From Roseovarius halotolerans (GTDB lineage Bacteria; Pseudomonadota; Alphaproteobacteria; Rhodobacterales; Rhodobacteraceae): 64,000 nt of DNA. Both the position numbers and the translations under genes were made by a program. The notes under the pieces are model-generated. The model saw only the letters and a program-made list of their open reading frames with translations, was not told where the DNA came from and made no database searches. This document shows positions 9,710-19,325 of the stretch, one piece after another; position 1 is the stretch's first letter; the number at the start of each line of letters is the position of its first letter. Where the stretch lies: the NCBI RefSeq assembly GCF_900172255.1, contig NZ_FWFU01000003.1, positions 124,001 through 188,000 on the forward strand, in the 5' to 3' direction.

Positions 9710-11044
9710 TCACCAATTATCCTTGAACCATTTCACAGCCCGCTTCAACGAGCGCGCCGGGTAGCGATCCACGGGGATCTCGAAATCCCACCATTCGTCT
9801 TGGGGATTCGCCGCGAACAGGCACATCCCGACCGCGCTCGAAAAGCCCGGACCGGTCGCCGCCTGCGGCAATCCATGTACTCTCAGGGGCCGTCCCAGCC
9901 GCACCTGGTGACCCAATATCTTGCTCGCCAGCCCGTCGAGACCGGGGATCTGACTGCCGCCGCCGGTCAGCACGATCTGCTGGCTCGGCAGGTGGTCGAA
10001 ACCCGCCGCATCGAGCCGCGCACGCACCTCTTCGAGGATCTCCTCGACGCGCGGCCGCATGATGCCGATCAGCTCGGCCCGGCTGACCGTGCGCCGGTCA
10101 TGCTCCCAGTCACCCGTTTCGCCGCCGATCTCGATCATCTCGCGATCGTCCATGCCGGTGGCGACGACGCCGCCGTAAAAGGTCTTGATGCGCTCTGCGG
10201 TGGCCTGCGGCACCTGCAACCCCATCGAGATATCACCCGTCACGTGATCGCCGCCCATACGCACGCTGTCGGCATAGATCATGTGTTTCTTGATGAAGAT
10301 CGACACGCCCGCCGTGCCACCGCCAAGGTCGATACAGGCTGCACCCAGCTCCTGTTCATCCTCGACCAGCGCCGAAATGCCGCTCACATAGGCCGAGCTG
10401 GCAATCCCGGCCAGTTCCAGGTCGCAGCGCTTGACGCAATGCGCGATATTCTGGATCGCGGCGCCATCGACGGTCAGCATATGCATGTCCGTGGACAGGG
10501 TCTGCCCCATCTGCCCGCGCGGATCGGCCAGCCCGCTGCGATGATCCAGCGCGAAATTGACCGGCTGCGCGTGCAGCACCTCGCGCCCCTCGCCGTAATC
10601 GGGCACATCGCAGGCGCTCAGCACCCGACTGATATCCTGCTCGCTGACATTGTGGCCCTCAAGGTCGACCGCCCCGGCCAGCCCGTAGGAACGCGGCGAG
10701 GCCCCGGCGAAACAGGCGATCACATGATCGACCCGGATACCGGCCATCTTCTGCGCCGCCTGCAGGGCGGTGCGGATCGCGCGCTCGGTCTCGGCCATCG
10801 CGTTGACCTCGCCAAAGCGCACCCCGCGCGAACGCGTCGTCGCCGCGCCGATCACCCGGAACCCGGCCTGCCCGGCCATCGCGCCGATCCCGTCGGATTC
10901 GACCAGCCGCGACGTGCCGTCAAAGCGCAGCACGAGGCAAGCGATCTTCGATGTCCCCACATCCAGCACCGCCACGACGCCGCGTTGCATCGCCGCCTTG
11001 CGCATGTTGCGCATCGCACGTTGGGTTTCGTAGAGCTCGATCAT
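9710..11044 (-). CDS. ftsA: Cell division protein FtsA
   Basis: A 444-residue actin-fold ATPase that tethers FtsZ to the membrane. The phosphate-binding segment VAVLDVGTSKIACLV lies near the N terminus, the second nucleotide segment is AACIDLGGGTAGVSIF, and the adenosine motif is VLTGGGSQIPGLDGLA. The C-terminal 20 residues (ARSLKRAVKWFKDNW) form the amphipathic membrane-targeting helix typical of FtsA. It begins five bases after the ftsQ stop, so the two are translationally close. An internal ATG could shorten the N-terminal extension by 10-18 residues. Confidence 0.97.
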   Translation of the reverse strand: MIELYETQRAMRNMRKAAMQRGVVAVLDVGTSKIACLVLRFDGTSRLVESDGIGAMAGQAGFRVIGAATTRSRGVRFGEVNAMAETERAIRTALQAAQKMAGIRVDHVIACFAGASPRSYGLAGAVDLEGHNVSEQDISRVLSACDVPDYGEGREVLHAQPVNFALDHRSGLADPRGQMGQTLSTDMHMLTVDGAAIQNIAHCVKRCDLELAGIASSAYVSGISALVEDEQELGAACIDLGGGTAGVSIFIKKHMIYADSVRMGGDHVTGDISMGLQVPQATAERIKTFYGGVVATGMDDREMIEIGGETGDWEHDRRTVSRAELIGIMRPRVEEILEEVRARLDAAGFDHLPSQQIVLTGGGSQIPGLDGLASKILGHQVRLGRPLRVHGLPQAATGPGFSSAVGMCLFAANPQDEWWDFEIPVDRYPARSLKRAVKWFKDNW

Positions 11045-11048
11045 GTTT

Positions 11049-11915
11049 TCATTCCGCTCCGACTGTCATCTTCGTGACCCGCCACCAGTCTTCGACCGCG
11101 CGGGCATTCATTCTTATGGTGGGCCGTGCGGCGAGCCGCATGTCCACCGCCACCAGGTCACGCGCCAGCATGTCCTGCACCTCGTCCAGCGCCAGAACCC
11201 TCTCCAGCGCGCGCACCGGGTTGCGCTCGGGAAGCATGATGCGCTGATCGCGGTCCAGAACCACATCCCAGCGCCGCTCGCCCATCCGCACCAGCCCGCG
11301 CAGACGCGGCTCGATCGGCGTCGCGGCGCGGATGATCTCCAGCGCCTCGGGCACCGCCCTGTCCGCACCCTCACCCACCACCAGCGGCAGGTCGGCGCGA
11401 TCCTGACGCGCCAGCATGTCATCGACCACGACACCTTCCAGATCGACCGCACCCAGCCCATCGCGTGTGCGCCACAGCGCCACCGGCTCGCGCTCGGTGA
11501 TCTCGGCGGCCAGAATGCCGCCGCGCCGCACCCTGAGGCTGGCCGAGGCCACCGCAGGCAGGCCCTCGATCATCTCGCGCACATGCTCAAGATCGAGATC
11601 GAACGAACTGGCGGGCAGATCGAAGGGAAATATCTCGCGGATATCCTCCTCGACGCGGGCACTCGCCCCCTCGACGCTCAGCAACTCGACCATGAATTCG
11701 GGCCGCGTCTCGAAATCCCGGCGCAGCTCGGCCAGCGTGTCCGTCACTGCATCCCGCCGCGCCTCGTCGGCGAAATACCCCAGCCCCAGCGCCGCGATCA
11801 CGCCCAGCGGCAGGCCAAATCGCAGCGCCCGCGTGAACAGCGGCGTCAGCATCAGCCGCTGAAGCCGATAGGACCAGCGCGAGGGCGCGGGATCGGGGCG
11901 CGTCACCGGTTGCAT
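11049..11915 (-). CDS. ftsQ: Cell division protein FtsQ
   Basis: A 288-residue bitopic divisome protein. It has a short cytoplasmic head rich in R and P, one membrane segment ([19 protein letters not shown]), a POTRA domain ([20 protein letters not shown]) and a beta domain ending near the C terminus. FtsQ links early and late divisome proteins. The ATG at 11915 overlaps the end of ddl by 13 bases, indicating translational coupling; an upstream in-frame ATG at 11942 lies deeper in ddl and is less likely. Confidence 0.93.
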   Translation of the reverse strand: MQPVTRPDPAPSRWSYRLQRLMLTPLFTRALRFGLPLGVIAALGLGYFADEARRDAVTDTLAELRRDFETRPEFMVELLSVEGASARVEEDIREIFPFDLPASSFDLDLEHVREMIEGLPAVASASLRVRRGGILAAEITEREPVALWRTRDGLGAVDLEGVVVDDMLARQDRADLPLVVGEGADRAVPEALEIIRAATPIEPRLRGLVRMGERRWDVVLDRDQRIMLPERNPVRALERVLALDEVQDMLARDLVAVDMRLAARPTIRMNARAVEDWWRVTKMTVGAE

Positions 11916-12823
11916 GACGCATCCTCCACCATCCAGCGGCACAGCTCGGGAAACGAGATGCCCATCACCTGGGCCTGTTCGGGCGACAGCGATGTCGGGG
12001 TCATGCCCGGCTGGGTGTTGGTCTCAAGCAGGACCAGCCCCTCCAGCCCGCGTGCCTCGTCCCAGCGGAAATCGGTCCGGCTCAGCCCGCGACAGCCCAG
12101 CACCTCATGGGCGCGCAGCGCATAATCGAGACAGGCTTCGGAAATCTCGGCCGGAATCTCGGCAGGCACCACATGGCGCGATCCCCCGGCCTTGTATTTG
12201 GCATCGTAATCATACCAGCCATCGGTCAGGATATCGGTCACCGTCAGCGCCCGGTCGCCCATCACCGTCACCGTCAGCTCGCGCCCCGGCACGAAGGCCT
12301 CGACCATCACGATCTCGGGCATGTCCGCCGACAGCGCCGGCGGCGCATTGGCCGCCTCGTTCACAAGGTAAACCCCGACCGACGATCCCTCGTTGTTGGG
12401 CTTCACCACATAGGGCGGGTCCATCACATGCGCACCGCACACATCGTCGCGCGCCGCCAGGTGGCTTTCGACCACCGGCAGCCCCTCGGCCATATAGGCC
12501 GCCTTCGATTTCTGCTTGTCCATCGCCAGCGCCGAGGCCAGCACGCCCGAATGGGTATAGGGCAGCCCCATCCATTCCAGCAGGCCCTGCACGCAGCCAT
12601 CCTCGCCCCAACGGCCATGCAATGCGTTGAAAACGGTGTCGGGTGCAATCTCGGTCAGGCGCTGACACAGGTCAGGCCCGGCATCGACCTCGACCACCGT
12701 GTATCCTGCTTCCCGCAATGCGGCGGCGCATTCACGTCCTGACGAGAGCGACACTTCGCGTTCGGCCGAAGGTCCGCCCATGATCACCGCCACAATCGGG
12801 GATTTTCCGCTCGAAAGTCCCAA
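11903..12823 (-). CDS. ddl: D-alanine--D-alanine ligase
   Basis: An ATP-grasp ligase making the D-Ala-D-Ala dipeptide for peptidoglycan precursors. Visible motifs are [17 protein letters not shown] at the N terminus, [16 protein letters not shown], the ATP-grasp strand [14 protein letters not shown] and [17 protein letters not shown]. No ATG gives a full N terminus. A TTG at 12823 stands six bases after GAGG and gives 306 residues; an in-frame TTG at 12835 would add four. It is cotranscribed with murB upstream and ftsQ downstream. Confidence 0.95.
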   Translation of the reverse strand: MGLSSGKSPIVAVIMGGPSAEREVSLSSGRECAAALREAGYTVVEVDAGPDLCQRLTEIAPDTVFNALHGRWGEDGCVQGLLEWMGLPYTHSGVLASALAMDKQKSKAAYMAEGLPVVESHLAARDDVCGAHVMDPPYVVKPNNEGSSVGVYLVNEAANAPPALSADMPEIVMVEAFVPGRELTVTVMGDRALTVTDILTDGWYDYDAKYKAGGSRHVVPAEIPAEISEACLDYALRAHEVLGCRGLSRTDFRWDEARGLEGLVLLETNTQPGMTPTSLSPEQAQVMGISFPELCRWMVEDASCNR

Positions 12824-12841
12824 TGTGTGCCTCAAAACCCA

Positions 12842-12911
12842 GGGCCGTTTTGCCGACCCTATTTTATTGTCTTCGCCTGCCTTGGCGTTACGGGGCCGTT
12901 TCGCCGACCCT
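12842..12911. repeat. Direct repeat of a 19-base unit spanning the murB 3' end
   Basis: GGGCCGTTTTGCCGACCCT (12842-12860) and GGGCCGTTTCGCCGACCCT (12893-12911) differ at one base. The second copy encodes the last residues of murB (RVGETAP on the minus strand); the first lies between murB and ddl. It looks like a small local duplication. Confidence 0.6.
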
Positions 12912-13808
12912 CATGATTTCCCAATGTAACTCTATTCCACTGTTTTGGAAAACCCTTTTTCGCACCTCCTCGCCCAATCCTTCCAGATCGGCGGCGCTGG
13001 CATCCCCGGTATTGATCAGAAAGTTGGAATGCATCTCGCTCATCTGCGCCCCGCCCCGGCGCGCGCCCCGCATTCCAGCCTCGTCGATCACCTTCCAGGC
13101 CTTCAGATCATGCACATCGTCCTCGCGCCCGGTGCTGGAAAACCCGGCCGGGTTGCGAAAGGTGCTGCCCGCGCTGCGCTCCTTGGTGGGTTGGGTCTCG
13201 TCGCGCTTGCGCAGCTGTTCGGCCATCCGCGCCTCCAGCGCCTCCGGCTCGCCCTCGGGCGCCTCGAAGGTCGCCTCGACGATGACCCAGCCCTCGGGCA
13301 GGTCGCTCTGGCGATAGCGATAGTTGAGGTCGGCGGCACTCAGCGTCACGACCGCGCCCTCGCGCGTGACCGCGCGCGCGCTCACCAGACGGTCGGCGGT
13401 ATAGGTGCCATAGCAGCCCGCGTTCATGCGCACCGCGCCGCCGATCGCACCGGGGATGGTGCGCAGGAACGTCAGGTCAAGCCCCGCCGCCGCCGCCTTG
13501 CGCGCCACATGCGCATCAAGCGCCGCGGCGCCCGCAACCACCCGGTTCCCCTCGATGCTGATTGAATTGAAGCCGCGCCCAAGCCGGATCACCACGGCGC
13601 GCAACCCCCCGTCACGTACGATCAGGTTGCTGCCGACACCCATCGGGAACACCGCGACATCCCGGTCAAGCGCCGCAAGGAACTGCGCCAGATCGTCGAT
13701 ATCCGCAGGCTGGAACAGCCAGTCCGCCGGGCCGCCCACCCGCAGCCATGTGAGATCGTTCAAGGGGCGCTTTTCGGTCAGCTTGCCGCGCGTCTCGGGC
13801 ATCCGCAT
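12888..13808 (-). CDS. murB: UDP-N-acetylenolpyruvoylglucosamine reductase
   Basis: A 306-residue flavoenzyme that reduces the enolpyruvyl ether to UDP-MurNAc. It shows the FAD-binding segments [16 protein letters not shown] and [20 protein letters not shown], the loop [26 protein letters not shown], and [12 protein letters not shown], which carries the catalytic serine of type I/II MurB. A C-terminal segment ([19 protein letters not shown]) holds the conserved substrate-binding end. It lies 10 bases after the DUF2484 gene and 65 bases before ddl. Confidence 0.96.
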   Translation of the reverse strand: MRMPETRGKLTEKRPLNDLTWLRVGGPADWLFQPADIDDLAQFLAALDRDVAVFPMGVGSNLIVRDGGLRAVVIRLGRGFNSISIEGNRVVAGAAALDAHVARKAAAAGLDLTFLRTIPGAIGGAVRMNAGCYGTYTADRLVSARAVTREGAVVTLSAADLNYRYRQSDLPEGWVIVEATFEAPEGEPEALEARMAEQLRKRDETQPTKERSAGSTFRNPAGFSSTGREDDVHDLKAWKVIDEAGMRGARRGGAQMSEMHSNFLINTGDASAADLEGLGEEVRKRVFQNSGIELHWEIMRVGETAP

Positions 13809-13817
13809 CGCTGGTCC

Positions 13818-14060
13818 TTACCTTTTTTGCACCAGCCAGCGTCCCAGATAGATCACCGGCCAGCGCAGGATACTCATGCCGGCGGCCAGAACCGCCAGCC
13901 CCCACCACGGGCCATTCTGATAGGTCACAAAACCCAGAATGGGAACCCCGGCGGCGATCAGAAGATAGGCGCGCCGCCAGTGATTGTCGCGGCTCGGGAT
14001 CATCGCAAGCAGATTGGCGGCGACCGCCCACAGACAGGCAAGTATCAACGAAAGGCTCAT
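13818..14060 (-). CDS. DUF2484 family small membrane protein
   Basis: An 80-residue protein with three hydrophobic stretches (SLILACLWAVAANLLAMI, LLIAAGVPILGFVTY, WWGLAVLAAGMSILRWPVIYL) and a basic C-terminal end (QKR). DUF2484 proteins are known mainly from Rhodobacterales and usually lie beside murB; their function is unknown. The start overlaps the stop of the upstream permease by four bases (ATGA), so the two are probably coupled. A role in envelope assembly is only inferred from position. Confidence 0.85.
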   Translation of the reverse strand: MSLSLILACLWAVAANLLAMIPSRDNHWRRAYLLIAAGVPILGFVTYQNGPWWGLAVLAAGMSILRWPVIYLGRWLVQKR

Positions 14061-15244
14061 GAGACAGCTCCGAAACTGATGGCCAGCGCCCCAAGCGACC
14101 CCAGAAGCCCCAGCACCGGCACCACCATCGGCACCCGGAAGGGCGCCTCGGGCTCGGCGCGCTTCATCGCGATCAACGCGCTATTGACCAGCACGAAGAC
14201 CGCCAGCAGGATCGCCGAGGTCGCCTCGGCAAGGTCCGCCACCGGCAGCGTCACCGCCATGAAGATCACCAGCACCCCGATCACCGCCGTCGCCAGAACC
14301 GGCGTGCCAAGGCGCGGATGCGCATGGTGGAAAACGGCCAATGCCGGGCTGCGCTTGCCGACGCCGAACAGCACCCGGCTCGCCATCACGATCTGCGCAA
14401 GGATGCCGTTCATCGCCGCCGCCACCGCGATCACCGACAGGAACGCCGCCCCCCCGCCCCGCGCATGGCTCCAGACCAGCGCCAGCGGCTGTTCCGAAAC
14501 AGCAAGCCGCTCAAGCGGCACCGCGCGCACCGCCGCCCAGCTCACCAGCGCGTAAAGCAGGCTGGTGATCAACAGCGACAGCAGGATCGCGCGGGGCAAG
14601 GTGTGGGTCGGGTCGCGCACCTCCTCGGCCATGTTCACGATATCCTCGAACCCGATGAAGGCGAAGAACGCCAGCACCGCCGCCGAGGCCACGCCTGACC
14701 AGACAATCCCGGCAGGCGCCTGCCAATCGGCCACAGGCTCCGCACTGGCCCCCGCCCAGATCACCAGCGCCAGACCGATGACCTCGATCACGGTGAATAT
14801 CGCCGCGACGGTCAGGCTTTCCAGCACCCCGGCAATCGCGACACCGACCAGGAACAGGCCCATCACGATGGCGGTCGGCGCGAATGGCAACTCGACCACC
14901 GACACAAGATACCCGGTGCCGCCGCGCAATACCGCCGCCGCCGAAATGGTCCCGGCAGCCACCACCGCCAGCCCCACGACCAGCGCCAGCCAGGGCCGCC
15001 CCAGCCCCTTGGCCACGAAGATCGCCTCGCCTGCCGCTTCGGGCAAACGGGTCGAGAATTCCGCATAGCTCAGCGCAGATGGCGCGGCGATCAGACCCGC
15101 CAATAGAAAGGACAACGGCGCCCAAATACCCGCCTCGGCGGCAATCGCGCCGACCAGCACATAGATGCCCGCGCCCACCATGACACCCACGCCATAGGCT
15201 GTCAGCAGGCCCAGTCCGATCCGTCGTTTCAGATGCTCCGCCAC
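14057..15244 (-). CDS. APC-superfamily amino acid permease
   Basis: A 395-residue protein with about 11-12 hydrophobic segments. The first helix carries the family signature GVMVGAGIYVLVG, and the central helix region FFAFIGFEDIVNMAEEVRDP matches the conserved APC loop. These permeases carry amino acids or polyamines by proton symport or exchange. Its place inside the dcw cluster, between murC and DUF2484-murB, is unusual. An amino acid such as alanine or glutamate is a tempting substrate, but nothing in the sequence fixes this. Confidence 0.88.
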   Translation of the reverse strand: MAEHLKRRIGLGLLTAYGVGVMVGAGIYVLVGAIAAEAGIWAPLSFLLAGLIAAPSALSYAEFSTRLPEAAGEAIFVAKGLGRPWLALVVGLAVVAAGTISAAAVLRGGTGYLVSVVELPFAPTAIVMGLFLVGVAIAGVLESLTVAAIFTVIEVIGLALVIWAGASAEPVADWQAPAGIVWSGVASAAVLAFFAFIGFEDIVNMAEEVRDPTHTLPRAILLSLLITSLLYALVSWAAVRAVPLERLAVSEQPLALVWSHARGGGAAFLSVIAVAAAMNGILAQIVMASRVLFGVGKRSPALAVFHHAHPRLGTPVLATAVIGVLVIFMAVTLPVADLAEATSAILLAVFVLVNSALIAMKRAEPEAPFRVPMVVPVLGLLGSLGALAISFGAVS

Positions 15245-15420
15245 GATCCCTGCTCTCCTTGCGCGCCCCTGCGCCCCGGCTTGCTCATGTCGTTCGCCTC
15301 AGGCGCATGTGACATCCCGGCGTCCACTGACGGCTCGTCGATCGCGCCGATGGCAATCCCATCCGCGCATGTGCCCGGACGCGCCCGAATGTCCCACATT
15401 TCAAGGCGCCCGGTCGTCAT
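15229..15420 (-). CDS. Possible small protein between murC and the permease
   Basis: A 63-codon frame begins five bases after the murC stop. AAGGGG of the murC end stands about eight bases before its ATG, and the frame ends 16 bases inside the permease gene. The protein is hydrophilic, has no signal or membrane segment, and resembles no family I know. Good spacing and a good ribosome site argue for it; ordinary composition and lack of recognisable homology argue against. Confidence 0.3.
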   Translation of the reverse strand: MTTGRLEMWDIRARPGTCADGIAIGAIDEPSVDAGMSHAPEANDMSKPGRRGAQGEQGSWRSI

Positions 15421-15424
15421 GGGA

Positions 15425-16825
15425 TCACCCCTTCAGCTTGTCGGGCAAGGCATTGGCCCAGCCGCTGATCGTGCCCGCGCCAAGGCAGACCACCATGTCG
15501 CCTTCGCGCGCCTCTTCGCGCACCAGCGCGACAAGATCGTCCAGCGTGCTGATCGCCCTTGCGTCGCGATGCCCCGCGCGCACCAGCCCGGCCACCAGAT
15601 CGTCGCGGCTCGCGCCCTCGATCGGGTTTTCGCCCGCGGCATAGACCTCGGCGATGGCGACCACGTCGGCCTCGTTGAAGCAGGCACAGAACGCGTCGAA
15701 ATGATGATGCAGGCGGGTATAGCGGTGCGGCTGATGCACCGCGATCACGCGCCCCTCGCAGGCCTGCCGCGCGGCTTTCAGCACGGCGGCGATCTCGGTC
15801 GGGTGATGGCCGTAATCGTCGATGATGGTGACGCCGTTCACCTCGCCCACGCGGGTGAAACGCCGGTTGACGCCGCCGAACGCGGCCAGCGCGGCGCGGA
15901 TCTCGTCGCGCTTCATGCCCAGATGGCGCGCCACCGCCACCGCGCTCAGCGCGTTCGACACGTTGTGGTCGCCCGGCATCGGCAGGGTGCAGCCCTCGAT
16001 CATCGTGCCCTCGGCCTGCAACGCCACGTCGAAATGCGCCACGCCCTTTTCATAGCGCAGGTTCACCGCGCGGATATCGGCCTGGGTGTTGAACCCGTAG
16101 GTCACGACCCGCCGGTCGGTCAGCTTGGCGACCAGCGCCTGCACATCCGCATCATCGGTGCAGCACACCGCCAGCCCGTAGAACGGGATGTTGCTCACGA
16201 ATTCGTAAAAGCCCCGGTGCAGGTTCTCCTCGGTGCCCCAATGCTCCATGTGCTCGGGGTCGATATTGGTGACGATGGCGATCGTCGCGGGCAGGCGGTT
16301 GAAGGTGCCGTCGCTCTCGTCGGCCTCCACCACCATCCATTCGCCCTGCCCGACGCGGGCATTGCTTCCATAGGCGTGGATGATCCCGCCATTGACGACC
16401 GTCGGGTCGAAATTCCCGTGATCCAGCAGCGCCGCGACCATCGTGGTCGTGGTGGTCTTGCCATGCGTGCCCGCCACCGCGACATTGGATTTGAGGCGCA
16501 TGAGTTCGGCCAGCATCTCGGCGCGCCGCACCACCGGCAATCCGCGCCTGCGCGCCTCGTCAAGCTCCGGGTTCCCCGGCTTGATCGCGCTCGAGATCAC
16601 CACCACGGCGGCACCTTCCACGTTGCCGGGGCTCTGCCCCTCGAACACCTTGGCGCCCATGCCCTCGAGCCGCGCGGTGATCGGGCTGCGCTTGAGGTCC
16701 GACCCCTGCACGCGGTAACCATGGTCGATCAGCACCTCGGCGATGCCCGACATCCCGATACCGCCGATTCCCACGAAATGGATCGGGCCCACGTCCTGGG
16801 GCAGCTTCGTTGCTGCGTTCATCAT
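15425..16825 (-). CDS. murC: UDP-N-acetylmuramate--L-alanine ligase
   Basis: A 466-residue Mur ligase that adds L-Ala to UDP-MurNAc. The N-terminal Rossmann domain shows [18 protein letters not shown], the ATP-binding loop GTHGKTTTT is at residues 119-126, and the central domain has the [10 protein letters not shown] motif. The C-terminal domain has [10 protein letters not shown]. The first ATG at 16825 has AAGGAG five bases upstream, so it is preferred over the next ATG. It follows murG by 26 bases. Confidence 0.97.
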   Translation of the reverse strand: MMNAATKLPQDVGPIHFVGIGGIGMSGIAEVLIDHGYRVQGSDLKRSPITARLEGMGAKVFEGQSPGNVEGAAVVVISSAIKPGNPELDEARRRGLPVVRRAEMLAELMRLKSNVAVAGTHGKTTTTTMVAALLDHGNFDPTVVNGGIIHAYGSNARVGQGEWMVVEADESDGTFNRLPATIAIVTNIDPEHMEHWGTEENLHRGFYEFVSNIPFYGLAVCCTDDADVQALVAKLTDRRVVTYGFNTQADIRAVNLRYEKGVAHFDVALQAEGTMIEGCTLPMPGDHNVSNALSAVAVARHLGMKRDEIRAALAAFGGVNRRFTRVGEVNGVTIIDDYGHHPTEIAAVLKAARQACEGRVIAVHQPHRYTRLHHHFDAFCACFNEADVVAIAEVYAAGENPIEGASRDDLVAGLVRAGHRDARAISTLDDLVALVREEAREGDMVVCLGAGTISGWANALPDKLKG

Positions 16826-16851
16826 GCTGTCTCCTTCGGCCCGGCCATGCG

Positions 16852-17973
16852 TCAGCCCCGCCCCTGATCTTGCTCTTGGTGCCGCCCCGCCAGCGCCTCG
16901 ACCATATCGGCCAGCTGCCGCGGCGCGTCGGGTTGCGCCACGCCAAGCGCGGCGCGGGCCATCTGCTCGGCCCCTTCGGGGTTGGTCAGCACGCTGACGA
17001 TCTGCTCGGCCAGCGTATCGGCGGCCAGTTTCGACTCCGGGATCACGATCGCGGCGCCCGCGCGCGACAGGCCCTTGGCATTCGCGCTCTGATGGTCGCC
17101 CGCCGCGGCCGCGTAAGGGATCAGGATCGAGGGCCGCCCGATCACGCTGATATCGGCGACGCTGCTCGCGCCCGCACGGCTGATGACCAGCTGCGCCTCG
17201 CTCATCCGGCGCGGCACATCGCGGAAAAAGGCCGCCACATCCGCATCTATCCCCTGCTCGGCATAGAACGCCGCCACCTGCGCGCCATCTTCCTCGCGTG
17301 CCTGGTGCGCGACACGGATGTTGCGTTTCAACGCCTCGGGCAGCGCCGCGATCGCTTCGGGCACCACCTCGCTCAGGATGCGCGCACCCTGGCTGCCGCC
17401 GATCACCAGCACCGACATCGGATAGTCGCCTGGCGGGATATATCCCGCGCCCTGCCGCTCCAGCACGGCGGCGCGCACCGGGTTGCCCACATGCACGCCC
17501 TCGACCCCCTCGGGCAGATCGGTCGGCCAGATGCCACAGGCCACACGATCCACGCGACGGGCAAAGATCCGGTTCACACGGCCCAGCACGCCATTCTGCT
17601 CATGCACCATGCGCGGCAGGCGCAACAGCCACGCCGCCGCCAGCGCCGGGATCGTCGGATAACCGCCGAACCCCACCACCACAGCCGGACGGTCGCGCAG
17701 CATCCGCAGGCTAGCACCCAGAACACCGCCCAGAATGTGAAACGGCGCCAGAACCTTGTTGACGAAACCGCCGCGCGCGAATGTGGCGCTCGCCACCTGC
17801 TCGATCTCGACTGAATGGGGAAAGCCGCCGGTATAGCGGGCACCGCGCGCATCCGTGCTCAGCCGCACCCGCCAGCCGCGCCGCAACATCACCTCGGCCA
17901 GCGCCTGCGCGGGAAACATGTGCCCGCCCGTGCCCCCGGCCGCGATCACCAGCAATGGGTCCTTTTCACTCAC
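16852..17973 (-). CDS. murG: Lipid II synthase MurG
   Basis: A 373-residue GT28 glycosyltransferase that adds GlcNAc to lipid I on the inner face of the membrane. The N-terminal glycine loop [19 protein letters not shown] binds lipid substrate and phosphates, and the C-terminal domain shows [13 protein letters not shown] and [16 protein letters not shown], the UDP-GlcNAc pocket. The GTG at 17973 is chosen because AGGTGGAG stands just before it and it leaves a 31-base gap to ftsW; an upstream TTG in frame would overlap ftsW. Confidence 0.96.
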   Translation of the reverse strand: MSEKDPLLVIAAGGTGGHMFPAQALAEVMLRRGWRVRLSTDARGARYTGGFPHSVEIEQVASATFARGGFVNKVLAPFHILGGVLGASLRMLRDRPAVVVGFGGYPTIPALAAAWLLRLPRMVHEQNGVLGRVNRIFARRVDRVACGIWPTDLPEGVEGVHVGNPVRAAVLERQGAGYIPPGDYPMSVLVIGGSQGARILSEVVPEAIAALPEALKRNIRVAHQAREEDGAQVAAFYAEQGIDADVAAFFRDVPRRMSEAQLVISRAGASSVADISVIGRPSILIPYAAAAGDHQSANAKGLSRAGAAIVIPESKLAADTLAEQIVSVLTNPEGAEQMARAALGVAQPDAPRQLADMVEALAGRHQEQDQGRG

Positions 17974-18004
17974 CGCTCCACCTCTTTCGTCGCCGCGGCG
18001 CGGT

Positions 18005-19171
18005 TCACCGTCCCCGCCCGCGCAGAATGTCGCCAATCTCGCCCTGCGGGCGCGTGCGCGTGAATGCCAGCAGCATCCCCATCAATATCCCCCCCGCGAT
18101 CAGCGAAGAGCCACCATAGCTCACGAATGGCAGGGTCATGCCCTTGGCAGGCAACAGCCTGACCGCGACACCCATGTTGATCATCGCCTGAACCCCGAAG
18201 GTCGCCACAAGCCCGGTGCCCGCCAAGCGGATGAACGGATCGCGCTCGCGCATCAGGCGCAGCAGCGACCGCACCACCACCCATGTGTAAAGCGCGATGA
18301 TGCACAGCACCAGAACCAGCCCGTATTCCTCGGCCGCGACCGCGATGATGAAATCCGTATGCGCATCGGGCAAGGACCACTTCACCTCGCCCTCGCCCAC
18401 GCCGACACCAAAGAAACCGCCCTCGCGGATCGCATTGGTGGCAAAGCCAAGCTGCGTCGTCGGGTCCACATCCGGGCTCAGGAAGCCGTCGATCCGGCGC
18501 GCGAAATGCTCGGAACTGGAATAGGCGAGGCTCCCCGCCAGCACCGCGCAGCCCGCCATGCCCAACAGCAGCAGGATCGGCGCACCGGCCACGAAATACA
18601 TGACACCCCAGCCGAACAGCACCAGGCACGCCTGCCCGAAATCCGGCTGCATCGCCAGGAACGCCACGATCACCAGCGTCAGGCCGAACGACCACGACAG
18701 GCCCGGCGGGCCGTTGATCTCCTGGCTCGCGGCCATCATCCAGGCCGCCACCACCACGAAACCGGGCTTGAGGAATTCCGACGGCTGCACGCTCGCGAAC
18801 CCCATCGAATACCAGCGCACCGCGCCCTTGCCGAAATCGGTGCCGAAAACCGGCAGCAATACCAGCGCAACGAAGGCCCCAAGGAACCCCAGCACCGCAA
18901 GGCGGCGCACCAGCTGCGGGCTCATCATCGAGGTCAGCACCATCGCCACCAGCGCGGCACCGCCGAACACCGCTTGCCGCTGCACGTAGTGAAACGGCTG
19001 AAACCCGTTCGATTCGGCCAGCGGCGGCGAGGCCGCCAGCCCCAGCAGGATGCCGATGCTGAAAAGAATGAGGACACAGGACACCGACCACCGGTCGATG
19101 GTGCGCCACCATTTCGGAAGGATTGGCTCCGAATCCCTGACCGGGATCGTGCCATAGACCATCTCTGTCAT
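18005..19171 (-). CDS. ftsW: Septal peptidoglycan glycosyltransferase FtsW
   Basis: A 388-residue SEDS-family polymerase with about ten membrane segments, partner of FtsI in septal wall synthesis. Family marks are [34 protein letters not shown], the [15 protein letters not shown] loop and the C-terminal [19 protein letters not shown]. The ribosome site is weak. Because the gene upstream is on the opposite strand, ftsW needs a promoter in the 154 bases between it and the flavoprotein gene. Confidence 0.96.
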   Translation of the reverse strand: MTEMVYGTIPVRDSEPILPKWWRTIDRWSVSCVLILFSIGILLGLAASPPLAESNGFQPFHYVQRQAVFGGAALVAMVLTSMMSPQLVRRLAVLGFLGAFVALVLLPVFGTDFGKGAVRWYSMGFASVQPSEFLKPGFVVVAAWMMAASQEINGPPGLSWSFGLTLVIVAFLAMQPDFGQACLVLFGWGVMYFVAGAPILLLLGMAGCAVLAGSLAYSSSEHFARRIDGFLSPDVDPTTQLGFATNAIREGGFFGVGVGEGEVKWSLPDAHTDFIIAVAAEEYGLVLVLCIIALYTWVVVRSLLRLMRERDPFIRLAGTGLVATFGVQAMINMGVAVRLLPAKGMTLPFVSYGGSSLIAGGILMGMLLAFTRTRPQGEIGDILRGRGR

Positions 19172-19325
19172 ATGAACCGCCGACTACTGCCTCATGTCCC
19201 GCCCCGTTTTCGGGGTCTCGCCTTCCAGTTTAGCACCAGAACCGCGCCGTGGGAAGCACTCATGCCCCGCCCGCGCCAACCGAAACCCGTTGACCCCGCA
19301 CGCCGCTTGCGCCAAGGGCAATCCG

